64,000 bases of DNA from Lasiosphaeria ovina (Eukaryota; Ascomycota; Sordariomycetes; Sordariales; Lasiosphaeriaceae). The stretch's first letter is position 1; each line of letters begins with the position of its first letter. A model generated the notes under the pieces. The model saw nothing but the letters and a program-made list of their open reading frames with translations. It ran no database searches and had not been told where the DNA came from. The position numbers and the translations under genes are program-made. The stretch lies in NCBI GenBank assembly GCA_033439765.1, contig JAULSN010000006.1:2852001-2916000 (forward strand). Reading direction: 5' to 3'. Below, piece by piece: positions 45,915 through 58,125 of the stretch.

Positions 45915-48900
45915 TCACGTCACCACAACCGTCCCAGCCCCTCCCTCATCCTTCTTCTCGTCCCTCAACGAAGGCCCCATAATGGGATTCCTCAGCTGCA
46001 AATACCCCTCAATCGCCGTGTATGGCCCCGCCTGGAACCCAGGCTTGCTCAAATCCCCCGTCTTCTCGATGCCAAAGGCATTGAACTCGGGATTAACATA
46101 CGTGTTGGCCGGATCGCCAACTACATACGGCTGAAGCCAGTTCCACTCTCCAGCACCCAGGCGCGGCAGTCCCAGCGTCCGCGTCGGTCGATCACGCCAA
46201 TTGTCACTTGTCAGGGGCTTGGATGCGTCAAAGTCAGGCACATCACCGGCTAGGTTGAGTGGACCGGCGTGGAAGAAGGCCGTCATCTTGTTCATGGCGT
46301 CTTGCCATGTCCACGCAGGGAGTTGAAGTGAGTGTGGCGGCAGGAATGAGGAATAGGCGTGCACTGGTGTGAAGGGGTCAACGATGGCGCCGAACACGAT
46401 GAGCTGTTTGTTTCGCTGGTTCTCATACTCCTTGGGAGTAATGACATTGTCCAGGTTGGCTTTGTCGAAGGGGGCGTTCCAGTACGGCTTGAAGCGCGGG
46501 TACGTCTTGGTCGTGATCATGTTGAGCGGTGGCGTGGCGACTGGTGTCTTGTTGTCGGCTGCGAGGGCAAAGAAGGTGTGGATCTTGCTGAGGTCCAGCT
46601 CTTTGTGTACCGTCGGTGGAGGGGCTTTTGGATCTCGGGGGATGTCAAAATATCCCACCAAGCCGTCGTACTCGCTGTCACGATCACCGAGCCGGGCTTG
46701 AAGCTCGTAGGATGTCAGGCTCTGTGCCGGGGCGCTGGTGTCAACTGCCTGATTCTCAAGTGGTGGCCCGCTGAGCTCGAGCGACCAGCCCATGTTGACG
46801 AGCGCAAGGGGCTTGCCGACAATGGAGTTGAGGTATTGCGCATAGGCACCCGGCGCTGGGGGAAGGTTGTCCTGAGCGGTGGTGATCATGTGCCAGAAGC
46901 CCTCGAGATATTCGACGTCGGTGAGCTTCTCCGCCAGCGCATCAAGTTGCAAGATCTGGTCGGACGGAGGAGCCGTGTTCAGGTCTCGTGCAAAAGGGAT
47001 CCAGCGTGGCTGAGCGCTGGCCCCTAACGGCCCACCAAACCGTATCTCGCGATAGAATGTGCCGTCAGGAAGGAAGAGCTGCACGCCGTAGTCGGCATAG
47101 TTGGTTAGGACCCAGCCCCAAATGGGGTTCTCCCACTCTGATGCCGGTCGCCACGGTGCACGGTTGAGTGTCTCGGCGTCGGGCGGGTCGTCGGCAGTGC
47201 GCTTAACGAAGTGGGCGTTGAGCCGCGCGTCCTGGTTGATCTGAGGCGGAATCTGGACGAACTCGCACTGGGTGACTTCGTCCTGGATCACCGTGTTGGC
47301 GTAGTCCTTGCCCTGCTGTTTGATGACCTGCGGCTCGTAGAAGTCACTGATGGATGGATATAGTCCCGGGCGTGCAGTTAACCGGGGCTGCTGATCGATG
47401 ACGGGCAACGCCTGGCCGAACTTGTCGATGATGTTGAACTTGGTGAACCGAAACTGACCGTGCGTTACCGGCTTGAACGGGCTGGTCTTGGTGTTGAGGA
47501 GCCGTGCCATCTTCGCGTACGGTGTCAACGCCGAGTTGCCCTGGATGAGAGCCACATTCTCCTTGGTAAAACCGGCGTCAGGGAAAAGAGCGCTGGTGAG
47601 GGGCACCACCTTCTCGGCACCCTCAGTGACAAACTTGTTCTCAGGCTTCACGTGGCTTCCTTGCGACAGCGTAACAAGGCCGTCGACCAAACCCGAGAGC
47701 GGAGCGGAGAGGAATGAGAGCTGGTTGAGGTTGTCCACCATCCACTTGCGTTCTTCCTTTGTCAGCTCTGACTTCTTGAGAATCTCTTCGGGTGTATTAC
47801 TAAACAGCTGGTCGACCTTGGCCCCAAGAGAGAAGCTGGGCTGTGGGAGAATGAGCACCCTTCCGGACAGGATTCTCACGTCGCGCTCCTTGATCTGTCC
47901 CCAGATCGGGATCTCTGCCTTCTCCTCTTTATCCTCGGGCGCAAAGAGTGAGACGCCGTACCTGACCATGGGATTTGCCGACAACCGCGCCGTTTGCTCG
48001 TCAAGCTTCCAATGCTCGAAGGGGATATGAGTGTATTCGACCTCCCACTCGGCAAACAGAGGGAACCCTGGGGTAAGGCTGTCAGTAAACGTGACAAGAA
48101 AAAGAGATGTGCCAAATTACCTACACGGCTGTCGGTCTCCCCACTGGTCTCTCCACCGTCCGCTGGCCTTGTCATCGTGAAACTGCGGGTACATCTCCCC
48201 TTCTGGCGCTGTGCCGGTACGTCCGCCATCGGGTCTCAGTGCATAAAACTCTGACATCAGCGCTGCAGCTACGGCCGTGAGATCACGCGGGGTATCTGGT
48301 AAAGATTTTGATACCAGTGTGATAAGTTCCTGCAGCTCTTGTGGAGGGGTGCCGTCCGCTTTCACAACCTGCGATGACAACCTGACCTCCACCTTGTCGG
48401 TGTAGTCAACCGGCCAACCACTTTCGATGCCTCCGAAGAGGACGGTAGGGTCACGTCCATGATAGAAGAACGGCATGGCGCCAGACTTGACAAGTATCAG
48501 GTGTGAGTCATTCTTGAGATCCTTCACCGCTGTCTCCAGGTTCTCGACCAGGGCTGCAATGGTCGTGATCTTTTTGGCCAAAGGAGTAACCTTGTCCTTG
48601 AAGTCATTGTCCCTCTCGCGGCTGCCCTGGTCTTTCCGGTTGGTCGGGTCACTGACGTAGGTCCACCACAGCGCAAACATGTCCCACCGGTATTGCGCAA
48701 GGGTGCGGTTGGCGGTGTCGAGCTGCATCTGATGGCGATTCAGGTTGCGCAGGGCGTCTTGTGTTTCTTTATCGGGCTCCTTGAGTTTGTCCGTGCTATC
48801 CTTCTGCTCCTCAGGGTTGTCGGAAGAGAGAAAAAAGCTTGTGCCCCCGGGGCTGCGGTGAAAGTTCCAGTTGTAGATGGTGTCCTTGGCCTCCCGTTGT

Positions 48901-50150
48901 CCCTCAACGCCGTCATCCCGGGCATGGAGCAACGAGTAGATGGCTAGGATGTCTTCTTCAAGTCGAGTGACATTTTCTGAATCCTTGCCCTTTCCCTTCC
49001 TTCCAGTGCAGTAGGACACCAGTGCGTCCATTGGAGTCGTACCGACCGAGACCGACGGAACATTGTTATCCTGTAGTCGATTGGAGAAGCCGTCTGCGGG
49101 CACCGTCCCAGGCTTGACCTTGACATCCCAAACAACGTCATACATGGCACCATGGCAGAGGAGACGTTGCGGATCACTGGTACCAAGCCAGGGGTCACGG
49201 AACTCAGGGTGTCCGTCGGGTGTCTTCAACTTCATGTACAGGTCGGCCAACGTCTTCTCATGAGTTGACGCAGAAGACTGGAAGAAGGGGTCAAGATCTG
49301 GACTCCAATGCCAGCCGACAAGATAGTAGCTAGCCTTGGCTTTGTCGAGATACGTCTCGTCTTCAGGCTTCCCGTACTGGAAGTTGTCCAGCATGCTGAA
49401 GACATTGGAGTTGTGCATCTGGAAGTCTGCAAAAAGTTGATTGCTGCTCCGCAGTAGGCTGATATTCGGCGGCGGCGTCGTTTTGTTCAAGTCATCCTGC
49501 TTGGACCAGGACTCGAGTGGTGTCTTTCTGCCGATGAAAACCTCGGCCTGCTCCTCAATGCTGGCGTCGGCTCCTCCGGCACCCACCACAAAGGGCGAGA
49601 CATCGGTCTGAAGGTCAAAGTCCAACGGGATGTCGTCCAACGCCCATAGGAAGTCGCTCTCAATAACCCAGGCACTGTACTCCTTGAACTGCTCCCTCAC
49701 GTCGTCGGATTCGATGCTGTTTAGGTCCAGTTTGCGTACGACAAGCCAGCGGGTTGGGGGTTCAATGAAACTTGGCGCCTTTTCTGGCGGAGTGGCACCC
49801 TTGCCGGCGTCAGGCACGGCATCGCTCGAGGAGGCCCCGACACGGTAGTAGCGAGGAAGAATCCAGTGTAGGTAAACGCCATAGCGTCGACGCAAGGGCT
49901 TTGGGGGTGACTGGCTGAGGTCCGACATGCGCATGTTGAGGCTCGCCGGAGCCGTGTTGTGGAGATCAGCATGGTTCTGGACATCGCTTTGAAGCAGAAA
50001 GTTGTCGAGCCTTAGAAACGTATAATTTGGCTGCGTGACGGGAATGATACGGGCGTCCTTGTCGTTCACGTCACCAGTTCCGCAGACGGCAGGGTTCAAG
50101 ACAAACGCCTCGAGCTGCACCGGGACCAGGACGGGGTCTGAAGAAGCCAT
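45915..50150 (-). CDS. Giant uncharacterised protein (1,392 aa, 2 exons), locus member 3
   Basis: The start is ATG at 50150 (MASSDPVLVPVQLEAFVLNP); the open frame extends further up without ATG. Exon 1 is 50150-48125, the intron is 48124-48068 (57 nt, GTAGGT...CCCCAG, CTGAC branch), and exon 2 is 48067-45915. Splicing rebuilds W at residue 676 and gives WFPLFAEWEVEYTHIPFEHW without a break. Landmarks: RRRYGVYLHWILPRYYRV (about 88-104), WALDDIPLDFDLQTDVSPF, LFADFQMHNSNVFSMLDNF (about 270), a helical stretch with WDMFALWWTYV (about 525), and near the C-terminus GPYTAIEGYLQLRNPI. There is no signal peptide and no enzyme motif is recognised. The 'PLF-EWEV-Y' and 'YTA-EGYLQL' phrases recall large uncharacterised bacterial proteins (from memory). 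It is divergent from the DUF6603 gene and probably a structural partner. Confidence 0.85.
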
Positions 50151-51323
50151 CGTGATGGATGGGGCGAAGCCTTTGCTCGCCAGCAACGAAGAGTTGAAGC
50201 TGATAACTCCCTGGGGAAAGATGGCCCTGCTAGGAACGTTAGGTACCACGACCCAGGATTTGACAACGAAGGCGACAAACCTTCAACCTGGCACCACTTG
50301 CTGGTTGTTTCGGCATGGGTAGCGGGCCGGCCATGTGGGAGCTCCTGGAAGCCCGGGGGGGAAGGGGGCTGTCGTCGGTTGTGGAGACTGGCACGAATCG
50401 ACGGGCAAGGTTCGATGCGGGGTTGGTTTGGGGTAGATGTCCCAGGTACAACACAATGGAACTTGGTACCATCGTATTACTGTCTTTAGGTTGGTGGGTT
50501 GAGGGGCAATGGGCTCCATTCCCCTGAGAACGGGACATCCGACTCGGGTGATTGACGCAGCTCGTCTGAAACAGTTCCCGAGCGCATTGTTGTGTCGCAT
50601 TGGCTGCTGCGCTATCGTCTGCGGCAATAACCCAATTGCTAAAGAACTCATCGTTAGTGCTCAACCTGCGCGCGCATGGTTCTGGGGCATGTATGTGTGC
50701 TTGTGACAAAGGGGAAGCTCAGCCAGCCTCAGAGGGTTCCTGCTTCCCCGAATGCTGTGTACCCCACCCCACCTTCCTTCCTCCCTTTGATCCGGCTCCT
50801 GCGGGTCGCAACCTGGACATTCACCGCCTGACCAGGTCTTGCTTCTTCCCCACAATATTTCAGCCACGTGTAGTTGATTGGCGATGCGTGGCATGCAAAG
50901 CTGGAGACGCGTTCCAGCCCTGACGACGTCGACATCATATCGACACCCCGGGATTACAGCTAAAATCTTCCGCTTCATCGTGTCCCCCGATTTTCACGTC
51001 TTTTCCGCCTTGCCCGCAACAGGCACGGATGGCCGGCTGAGCACCAATTGCCCGATGACCGCCGCCGACGAAGCACCAGGATCTTCAGTGGTGAGGCGGT
51101 GTGACTTCGGTACCTCAGTACATCACGATGAACGGGGAATGGCCCTCGGGGCCGGGACAATCCTCCCGCTGTTCCATGATGCTGCCCAACAGTTGACTGG
51201 TGTCTAGCATCTGCGCCGTGGGACTTGGCAGTTCAACAACGTCAAACTTTGCTGCTTCGTGGTTATCGCACCTGTGGTGTTGACTCCAGTCTCACTCAGG
51301 ACGCAACAACTCCAAGGCTCGCC
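50151..51323. promoter_or_regulatory. Divergent intergenic region, giant gene 3 / DUF6603 gene
   Basis: 1,173 bp separate the start codons at 50150 (minus) and 51324 (plus), so both giant genes draw on one upstream region. Short frames inside it conflict with each other and show no motifs. I found no repeated binding-site motif shared with the 43165-44437 region, but that was only an eye scan. Confidence 0.45.
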
Positions 51324-54300
51324 ATGGGAAAGTATGCAATCTGCGCAAGCAGCGCATCATCGCCACCCGCGCCGGGCCAGGGAAGGGTCCTCCCGAAAGG
51401 AAGCCCCTTGGATAATTTCGTGGCCGCCCTTCCAACCAAAACAATCAACCTCACGAGCGAGCCAGACCCCAAAGCACCGTCGTCTGTTGACGATACTGAC
51501 GACATAAGAAAATGGTTCACACGCATTGACGAGAATCCCAAGGTGTCAGTCACCTTTGACACCAACAATGATCTCGATATCAAGAGCTTCCAGATGGATC
51601 TGGTCACACCTTGGCCCATGACGTTTTCTTCCGCCAGCGACATCCTCGCCACCACGTTTGAGGATGGCTCTGCCCTGTCAGTCCCGGGCCTAGATGCGGA
51701 TGGCACCTGGTTGGCCTTGGGCCTGTCCACAGATACGCCGCTCATCAAAGCAAATGTCCGCGATCTCTTTGACTGCGCCTGCATCCCGGATATGGCTGAC
51801 CATCTGCCAAACGTCTTCCTCGGCTTGTCAGTTACCCTGGACCCCAATGTGCACAAAAAGCGCAACGCCGTCTGGTTCAGACCTTCACAGGCGTTACAGA
51901 CCATCATTCGTCTGCAGTTCAACATTGACTCGGTTGTCGATCTGAAGCATTTCCTTGCGGATCTTCTGAAGGGCCTTACATTGGTCAGTGCCGATGCCAT
52001 TTGCAAGCAGAATTGGGCTCTCTCGGACACCTCCAAGGGTAAGAGGGCAGTCGGATGCGGCCAGGTCATGTTCAACATCAGTTGCAACATCCAAGCCGAA
52101 CCAAATGGTGAGCCTGTGGCCCTCAGAGCTGGACTTGAGTTCTCGGAATCCATGATGACGATAAATTTCCTCGTCGACACTCCCACCTCGGGCACGGAAC
52201 CGAACACCAGCGATTCTGATAAAGACCTTGGGACGCCAACGCTTATAGTCCTCCTGAAATGGCTGGGAGGGCTCGTATCGGAGGATCTGAAGGGATTTTT
52301 TGACAGTGTGCTCAAAAAAGATGGCGTGTTGTCCCGCATTCACCTTCGTCGGCTTGTCGTCAGATTAGAGCTATCTAATGACAATACCAGCCCAACGCTA
52401 TCCAGTGTCAGCGTCGACGTCGAAGTTGCTACTACCAACTTTGGACAGCCTGGTGGAAGTTCGAGTCCAGTCGTCTTTCTTCTCTCATACAACTGGGATG
52501 AACCAAACGGTGGAGCAGGAACCATTGGGGGTCGCTTCTGGAATGGTAAGTGCACATTGATTCCCGCCACTTGTCATCAAGCGAGCTGACACATTACACT
52601 GTAGACTTTGATTCAACAAGCTTGGCTGTTTCTCCATTGAGCGAGGCTTGGAACAGCTTGCAACCTGTAACCAAGCCAGCGCCTGCCAAGTCAATTGATC
52701 TGGGCTACGTCATCCCTGGGCAAACCATCGACAACATTCCAGACACAATCCCTTCGCAGATAACACGGGCCTATGTTTCCCTATCACAGACCACTTTCGC
52801 CATTGGAGGCACCATCTCGGCAAAGACCAACTCAACGGGTGGTGTAGGTCCCGCGGTATCGGCTGTCCCACAACCTTACCTCGGCGAGGTGACACTAGAT
52901 GCCTCATACAGCTGGGGGAAGAGCTCGGACTTCACACTCGACCTTGGAATATGCGCAGGGTTGAAGGAAAGTGAGAATTCGAAGAGTCGTCTCTCTACGA
53001 CGCTTGTTGGAAATCTTTCCTACAAGTCCAACCAGTCGACCAAGACCAGAGAATGGGTTCTCAAAGCCATGCTCAAAGATCTGTATGCCTCGTCACTGGT
53101 TGAGTTCTTCGATCCTCCGTCCGCCAAGAACGTCATGCCCCTAATTGACTCGATCGCGATGGACAACCTCGACGTCACATACACGTACAAGTCGACCAGC
53201 GGTTCGACGCCCGGAGAAAAGGCATCTTCAGCTAGCTCCTTCAGAATCACCGGCGTGCTACTCATCGCATCGCTGCAGCTCAATGTCTTTTTTCAGTACA
53301 CGGACACTTGGAGCTTCACAGCGACTTTGAACCCGCAAGATGTCGAGACGAGCATTGGCGATGTCTTGCAGGCTGTGTTAGGTGACTCGGATCTGGAAAT
53401 TCCAGACTTCATCTCCACCATGCCGTTCAAGTCCAAGTCCGAGTCCGAGGCTGCGTTTAGCATCAACGTTGGCAGGTCAAGGCTTCTGGGCGAGGGTGAG
53501 GCCGAGTTCTTTTACTTTACCGTCCAGGTCAACATCGCGAAGCTCGGCTTCACGTTTGCTCAGCTCCGCAGCAGTGACTGGGACGAGAAAGCCTCGCCAA
53601 AGAGGCTCATCAAAGCCAGCGTTGATCTCGACATGTTTCCGGACATCGAAGTCAACCTGATAGGCAAGCTCAAACTGCCAGTGGACGGCATGTACTATCT
53701 CTGGGTCCAGGACCCTGTTCTCGCGCCTGCTGATTCCAAAACACCGCCCCGCATTCCAGGGCTCAGTCGGAGTGATCTCAACAAACTCAACAGCATTTTG
53801 CCTTTCAGCACGGAGAATATCCTTGTCAAAGACAAGTTCAAGGAAACGAAACTCACCGACGTGCTGCTTGGTCCGGGGTCTCACTTTGGGCTCGTCGGCG
53901 AGGATTCAACCGGCGGTAAAGCCTGCATTCTGAGCTACGACTTCATGAAGCCAAAGGCGAGCACATCTTCCAAAGTTCATACTACGACGAAGGAGTCTCA
54001 TGATACGGTTGCTACATCCGATCCAACAGGATCTACAGAAGAATCTGACAGCAACCCCGCCGCGAGTGCACCCATGAAAAAGAAGGCAGGGCCGCTGGTC
54101 ATCAGCAATGTTGGTCTCAAGTACGTGGACAAGAAGCTGCGCATCAATTTCGATGCCACCTTCAACTTGGGTCCTCTGGGGTTTTCCCTCCTTGGTTTCC
54201 ACATCGACCTCTTGTTCAAGTCGCTCGACACCGTTCCGGATATTGATTTTGGGCTTGAGGGTCTCGCGGCTGTGTTCGACAAGCCGCCGCTGACCATTGC

Positions 54301-56578
54301 TGGCACCATCCGCCGTGGCAACACTGGAAATATGGTCTACTATGCGGGCGGTCTGATCTTTGGCTTCGTGCCTTACCAGTTCATGGCAGCCGGCTTCTAC
54401 GGCGAGGTCAAGCGCAAATCAGCGCCCGACTACACCTCCATCTTCATCTTCGCCAAGCTGGACGGCCCTCTTATCTCGCTCAGCTTCGCAGAGATCACAG
54501 GACTCACGGCTGGTTTCGGATACAACTCAGACGCTCGCATCCCGACCGTAGACAAGGTGTTGTCATATCCACTGGTAGCTCCCATGAACCTAAAGGATGC
54601 GGACAGCGCGCTCGATGCGCTCAAGACTCTTACCGATCCTACAGGACCCGGGTGGTTCCAACCGATGGCTGACACATATTGGGCTGCTGCTGGGCTCAAA
54701 GTCGACGCGTTCCAGATGGTGTCGATTGACGCCGTCATCTTGGTGCAGTTCGGGACCAGCGTAAAGTTGGGACTCTTTGCTGTAGCAGTTGCTGACATCC
54801 CGTCCACGAAGTCAAAGTTCAAGTTTGCGCACGTGGAGCTGGGCATGGCCGCGACAGTCGACCTCGACTACGGCGTGCTGAAGGTTGAGGCCCAGCTCGC
54901 GCCCGGCTCGTACATTCTTCACCCGGACTGCCACTTGACGGGTGGCATGGCCCTGATGTACTGGTTCGACGCACCGCATGCTGACAAGGGCAGTGTCGGC
55001 GACTTTGTCTTCACACTCGGCGGCTACCACCAAGCTTTCCAGGTCCCTGTTGGGTGGCCCAACCCGCCGCGCCTCGGCATCAGCTGGGATCTTGGGGGCT
55101 GCCTCAGCATCTCGGGGGAGGCCTACTTTGCCGTGACCCCCAAGGTCTGCATGGGTGGGGGGCGACTGCACGCGTCCTTCTCCGCCGGTCCCATCGCCGC
55201 TTGGTTCGACGCGTTTGCCGATTTCCTCATCAATTACAAGCCATTCCACTTTACGGCGGATGCACGCATCGCTGTTGGCGTTAGCTTCAACATCGATTTC
55301 CTCTTCATTCACACGCACATATCTGTCGAGATAGGCGCCGAGCTCCACCTCTGGGGACCACCTCTCGCTGGAACTGTGCATGTCGACTTCTGGATCACAT
55401 CGTTCGACATCAACTTTGGCCAGCGCCCCGGCGCCATCGAGAGTGTCGATCTTTACCAGTTCTACCTCTTGGTTCTGCCGGCTACCCTGCGCGCCAAAAC
55501 CAACTACTCAGAAGACGACGAGAAGAACCAGAAGGCAAGGCCACCCAACGAGGGTCACAACTTTGCCGCCCTGTCAGGTCTGCTCAACACCGACGAAGAC
55601 CCGCGCAAGGATGACAACGCACCATGGGTGGCACGAGGCGGCGCATTCTACTTCGTCATCGAGTGCAAGATGCCCATAAGCAACGTCCAACTGGTCACAG
55701 GCGATGATGGCAAGGGTAATCTGACGAGGGAGTCTGCTAAGTTTTACGAGGAGACGGCCACTGGCAAGCGTGAGATCCAGCCTCCAGCTATCTACAGCAA
55801 ACCAATGCAATTAGACAAGTCCATCACTTCAACGCTTGACGTCGAGTTTTACATGGAGCATGGAAGCGCCGCACCCGCTGTTGAGACAAGGTGGAAGCTG
55901 GAGATGGATCTTCGGCCAGCACCCAGTGGCTTGTGGGCGCAATGTGAGTTCATTTATCCCTGTCTACTCTCATCCTATCGGAAAGTTGGCACATCAGTGG
56001 CCGTCTTGTATGGCAAGAAGACGGGTAAGATGGGTTGCAGGGCCAGTCAGCTAATCCATCACACAGACAACTCCTCAACCGACCCCTCGACCGGCACGTC
56101 CACAGAGAAAACGAATGAACTTCTCAAACCATCGGGTGGTTCCATCCCCCTGATGATGGGCCTGCGCGTGATAGCACCCAAGCCACGACGCTCCAAAGAT
56201 CCGTTTGATGTCGTCAACGCCGCTGATGCCGCCCTCGAGAGAATTGACGCGACGAAGCCCTTCCCGCCCCCAGAGGTTTCCAACGACGCTTGGGTTCCGT
56301 TGCCTTCAAAGGTAGACCTACTTCCGGAGAACCCGGACAGGGGAGCCAGGCTAGGGGCGAATATTGCACAGTACAAGGCTATCAAGACGGGGTGGGAGGC
56401 GCCAGTGTGGAACGGCGATGAAAGGCAGGGGTTCGTAAGTGAGTGGCAGACTGCGATGCGGTGGGGAGACCTCGGTCTTGAGAAGTTGGTTGGCATGCCG
56501 GTGAAGGTGAACAAGAACTTTGATGATTTGTATGTTGCGGCGCCTTTGCTTTGGAAGGGGTTCCCCAAGCAGCAGTGA
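51324..56578 (+). CDS. DUF6603-domain giant protein (about 1,700 aa, up to 4 exons), locus member 4
   Basis: The start is ATG at 51324 (GCCATGGGA). Intron 1 is 52546-52604 (59 nt, GTAAGT...TGTAG, GCTGAC branch) and joins WN-D-FDSTSL. Two further likely introns are multiples of three, so the frame is open through them: 55944-55997 (54 nt, GTGAGT...CATCAG) and 56025-56066 (42 nt, GTAAGA...ACACAG). Removing both gives 1,699 aa. The N-terminal half has repeated beta-rich domains (LGLSTDTPLIKANVRDLF, SYNWDEPNGG). The DUF6603 core is about residues 940-1360: VYYAGGLIFGFVPYQFMAAG, FVFTLGGYHQAFQVP, then ISGEAYFAVTPKVCMGGG and PIAAWFDAFADFLINYKPF. A Lys/Ser-rich spacer precedes it. The alternating hydrophobic pattern suggests a long beta-sheet or amphipathic structure. 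There is no signal peptide. Function of DUF6603 is unknown; it is found in bacteria and fungi. Confidence 0.88.
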
Positions 56579-58125
56579 GATCGGTGTGGGACGGGTTTTG
56601 GGTAGGGGTATCAAATTGAGCTTTGGATCGAGTTGTTCTTTGTTACCCAAAGTTTACCAGTCGTTCTTCTCCCTGCAACTACATCACGGGCACCCTTCAG
56701 CTTCTCGGACAAACACTAAGGACAACGGAGATGGTCGCAGATTCGAAACTGAGAGAGTCCCATGTGGATGCTTCCGGCGTCCCCTTTCCTCTGAGTGTCA
56801 CCTCTCGGTCTCACAGATAGCACTGGAGTTGACACAACTGACATTACAAACTCCCTTACAGAATTCACGGGGATGCGATTCTCTCGGCTCACGTCGTAGT
56901 TTTGGCACCCGAGACCCGAGGTGTTCCGGAACGAATGCTCCCGGATCGGATGTCCGTCCGAGTCAGGTCCCAAACAGGGGGCCTAGGCCTGGGGGGTGAA
57001 TATTTTTGTTGCTTATCGGACTCCCCGCCGCTTCCGCGGTGCGACTGTTGCTTGCTCCAGTTTTTGTTGAGCATGCAAGTGCGGTTGGAGCGCATGGCTC
57101 CGAGGGTCGTTGGGACTGTGGCTACCTGGGCTGTGAAGCGGGGATCCACAGCGGCGGTTATCCGATGCTTCGCCAAGAGTCTAGACCCTGTTGTCTGGAA
57201 AGAGTTAGGGGGGGTTAGTGCTTTACCCCCCTGGGAGGTGCACTATCCAATCTGGGCATTACTAGAGCAAATACGGTAGTAGGTGGGGAAGACTTCCAGG
57301 TCCAGTTGGCGTATCCATGGCAGCGTGAGTATTCAGGGTCCCGCAGAGTAAGTCTAGAACCCCGAGTTATGAACCCCTTCTGCATTTGCCGACAGCTCAG
57401 AACGCTCAAACACACCAATCACTCTCCATTCCCCGCATCCGAGCCCGGCGTCTCCCCTGGTTTCAGCTCCCCTGTTGTGTTCCCGCTAACCTTATTTTCC
57501 ACCGCCATGACCATCGGGTTGAGTCTGGCAAGTAGGATCTTGTGTCTAGATGCATGTGCGCTTCGGATTATTGAGACCGCGCGTTGTGGCTTGGGTAGTG
57601 TACTGCTAGTTTGTCTCGAATTCGCCCGAAGGCAGGGTGTGTGGTTATAGATGCGTTCTTGAGGGCGGTGATGTTCTTTTGTGATTTTGCGTTGATGTGA
57701 AGGGGGTTGCGTTGGCGGATGTGGAGGCGGATGGTGTTAGTGACCGAGACGTGCTTCAGGCATGCCTGTGTGCGTGCAAACAACGGGGGTCGGATCCCGT
57801 CGCCACTGTGCGTTGGAGCCTGAGAACCTGGAAAGGGTTGGATGTATTCTTGGTATGTGTGTCCAGACTCCAGGGTGAACACAGGGCAGGCAACCAGGTA
57901 GTAGGGAGGTACCTAGCTCGGCACGTATCAAACAGCAGCTATTGGCACCTTACTACCCATCGGCGTCTTCCCATGTTCACTGCCTTTCCTTCTTCTTCTT
58001 CCTGTTCCTTAACCATTCTTCCTGTTCGTTTCTAGAGAACAAGAATTATCTCTCTCATCCTCGGGCACACACCGAGCGCTGTTGTACGGCTATCGTTTTG
58101 ATCGGGCGGCGCCTCACCTATCACC
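56579..58125. other. Intergenic region upstream of the deaminase-like gene, no gene supported
   Basis: GC-balanced DNA without a credible gene. Several frames of 60-160 codons are open on the plus strand (for example 56520-56999 and 57306-57650), but they lack motifs, overlap antisense frames and have non-ATG starts. A CT-rich tract (TTCCTTCTTCTTCTTCCTG) near 57984 is typical of a fungal promoter for the gene starting at 58126. Confidence 0.4.

Noticed and set aside
51296..52339. 347-codon minus-strand ORF opposite the DUF6603 gene
   Set aside because: Antisense to a clearly conserved coding region and rich in Ser/Arg as expected for a shadow.
57306..57650. 115-codon plus ORF between the DUF6603 and deaminase genes
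   Set aside because: No recognisable motif, non-conserved-looking composition, no clear promoter or splice context.
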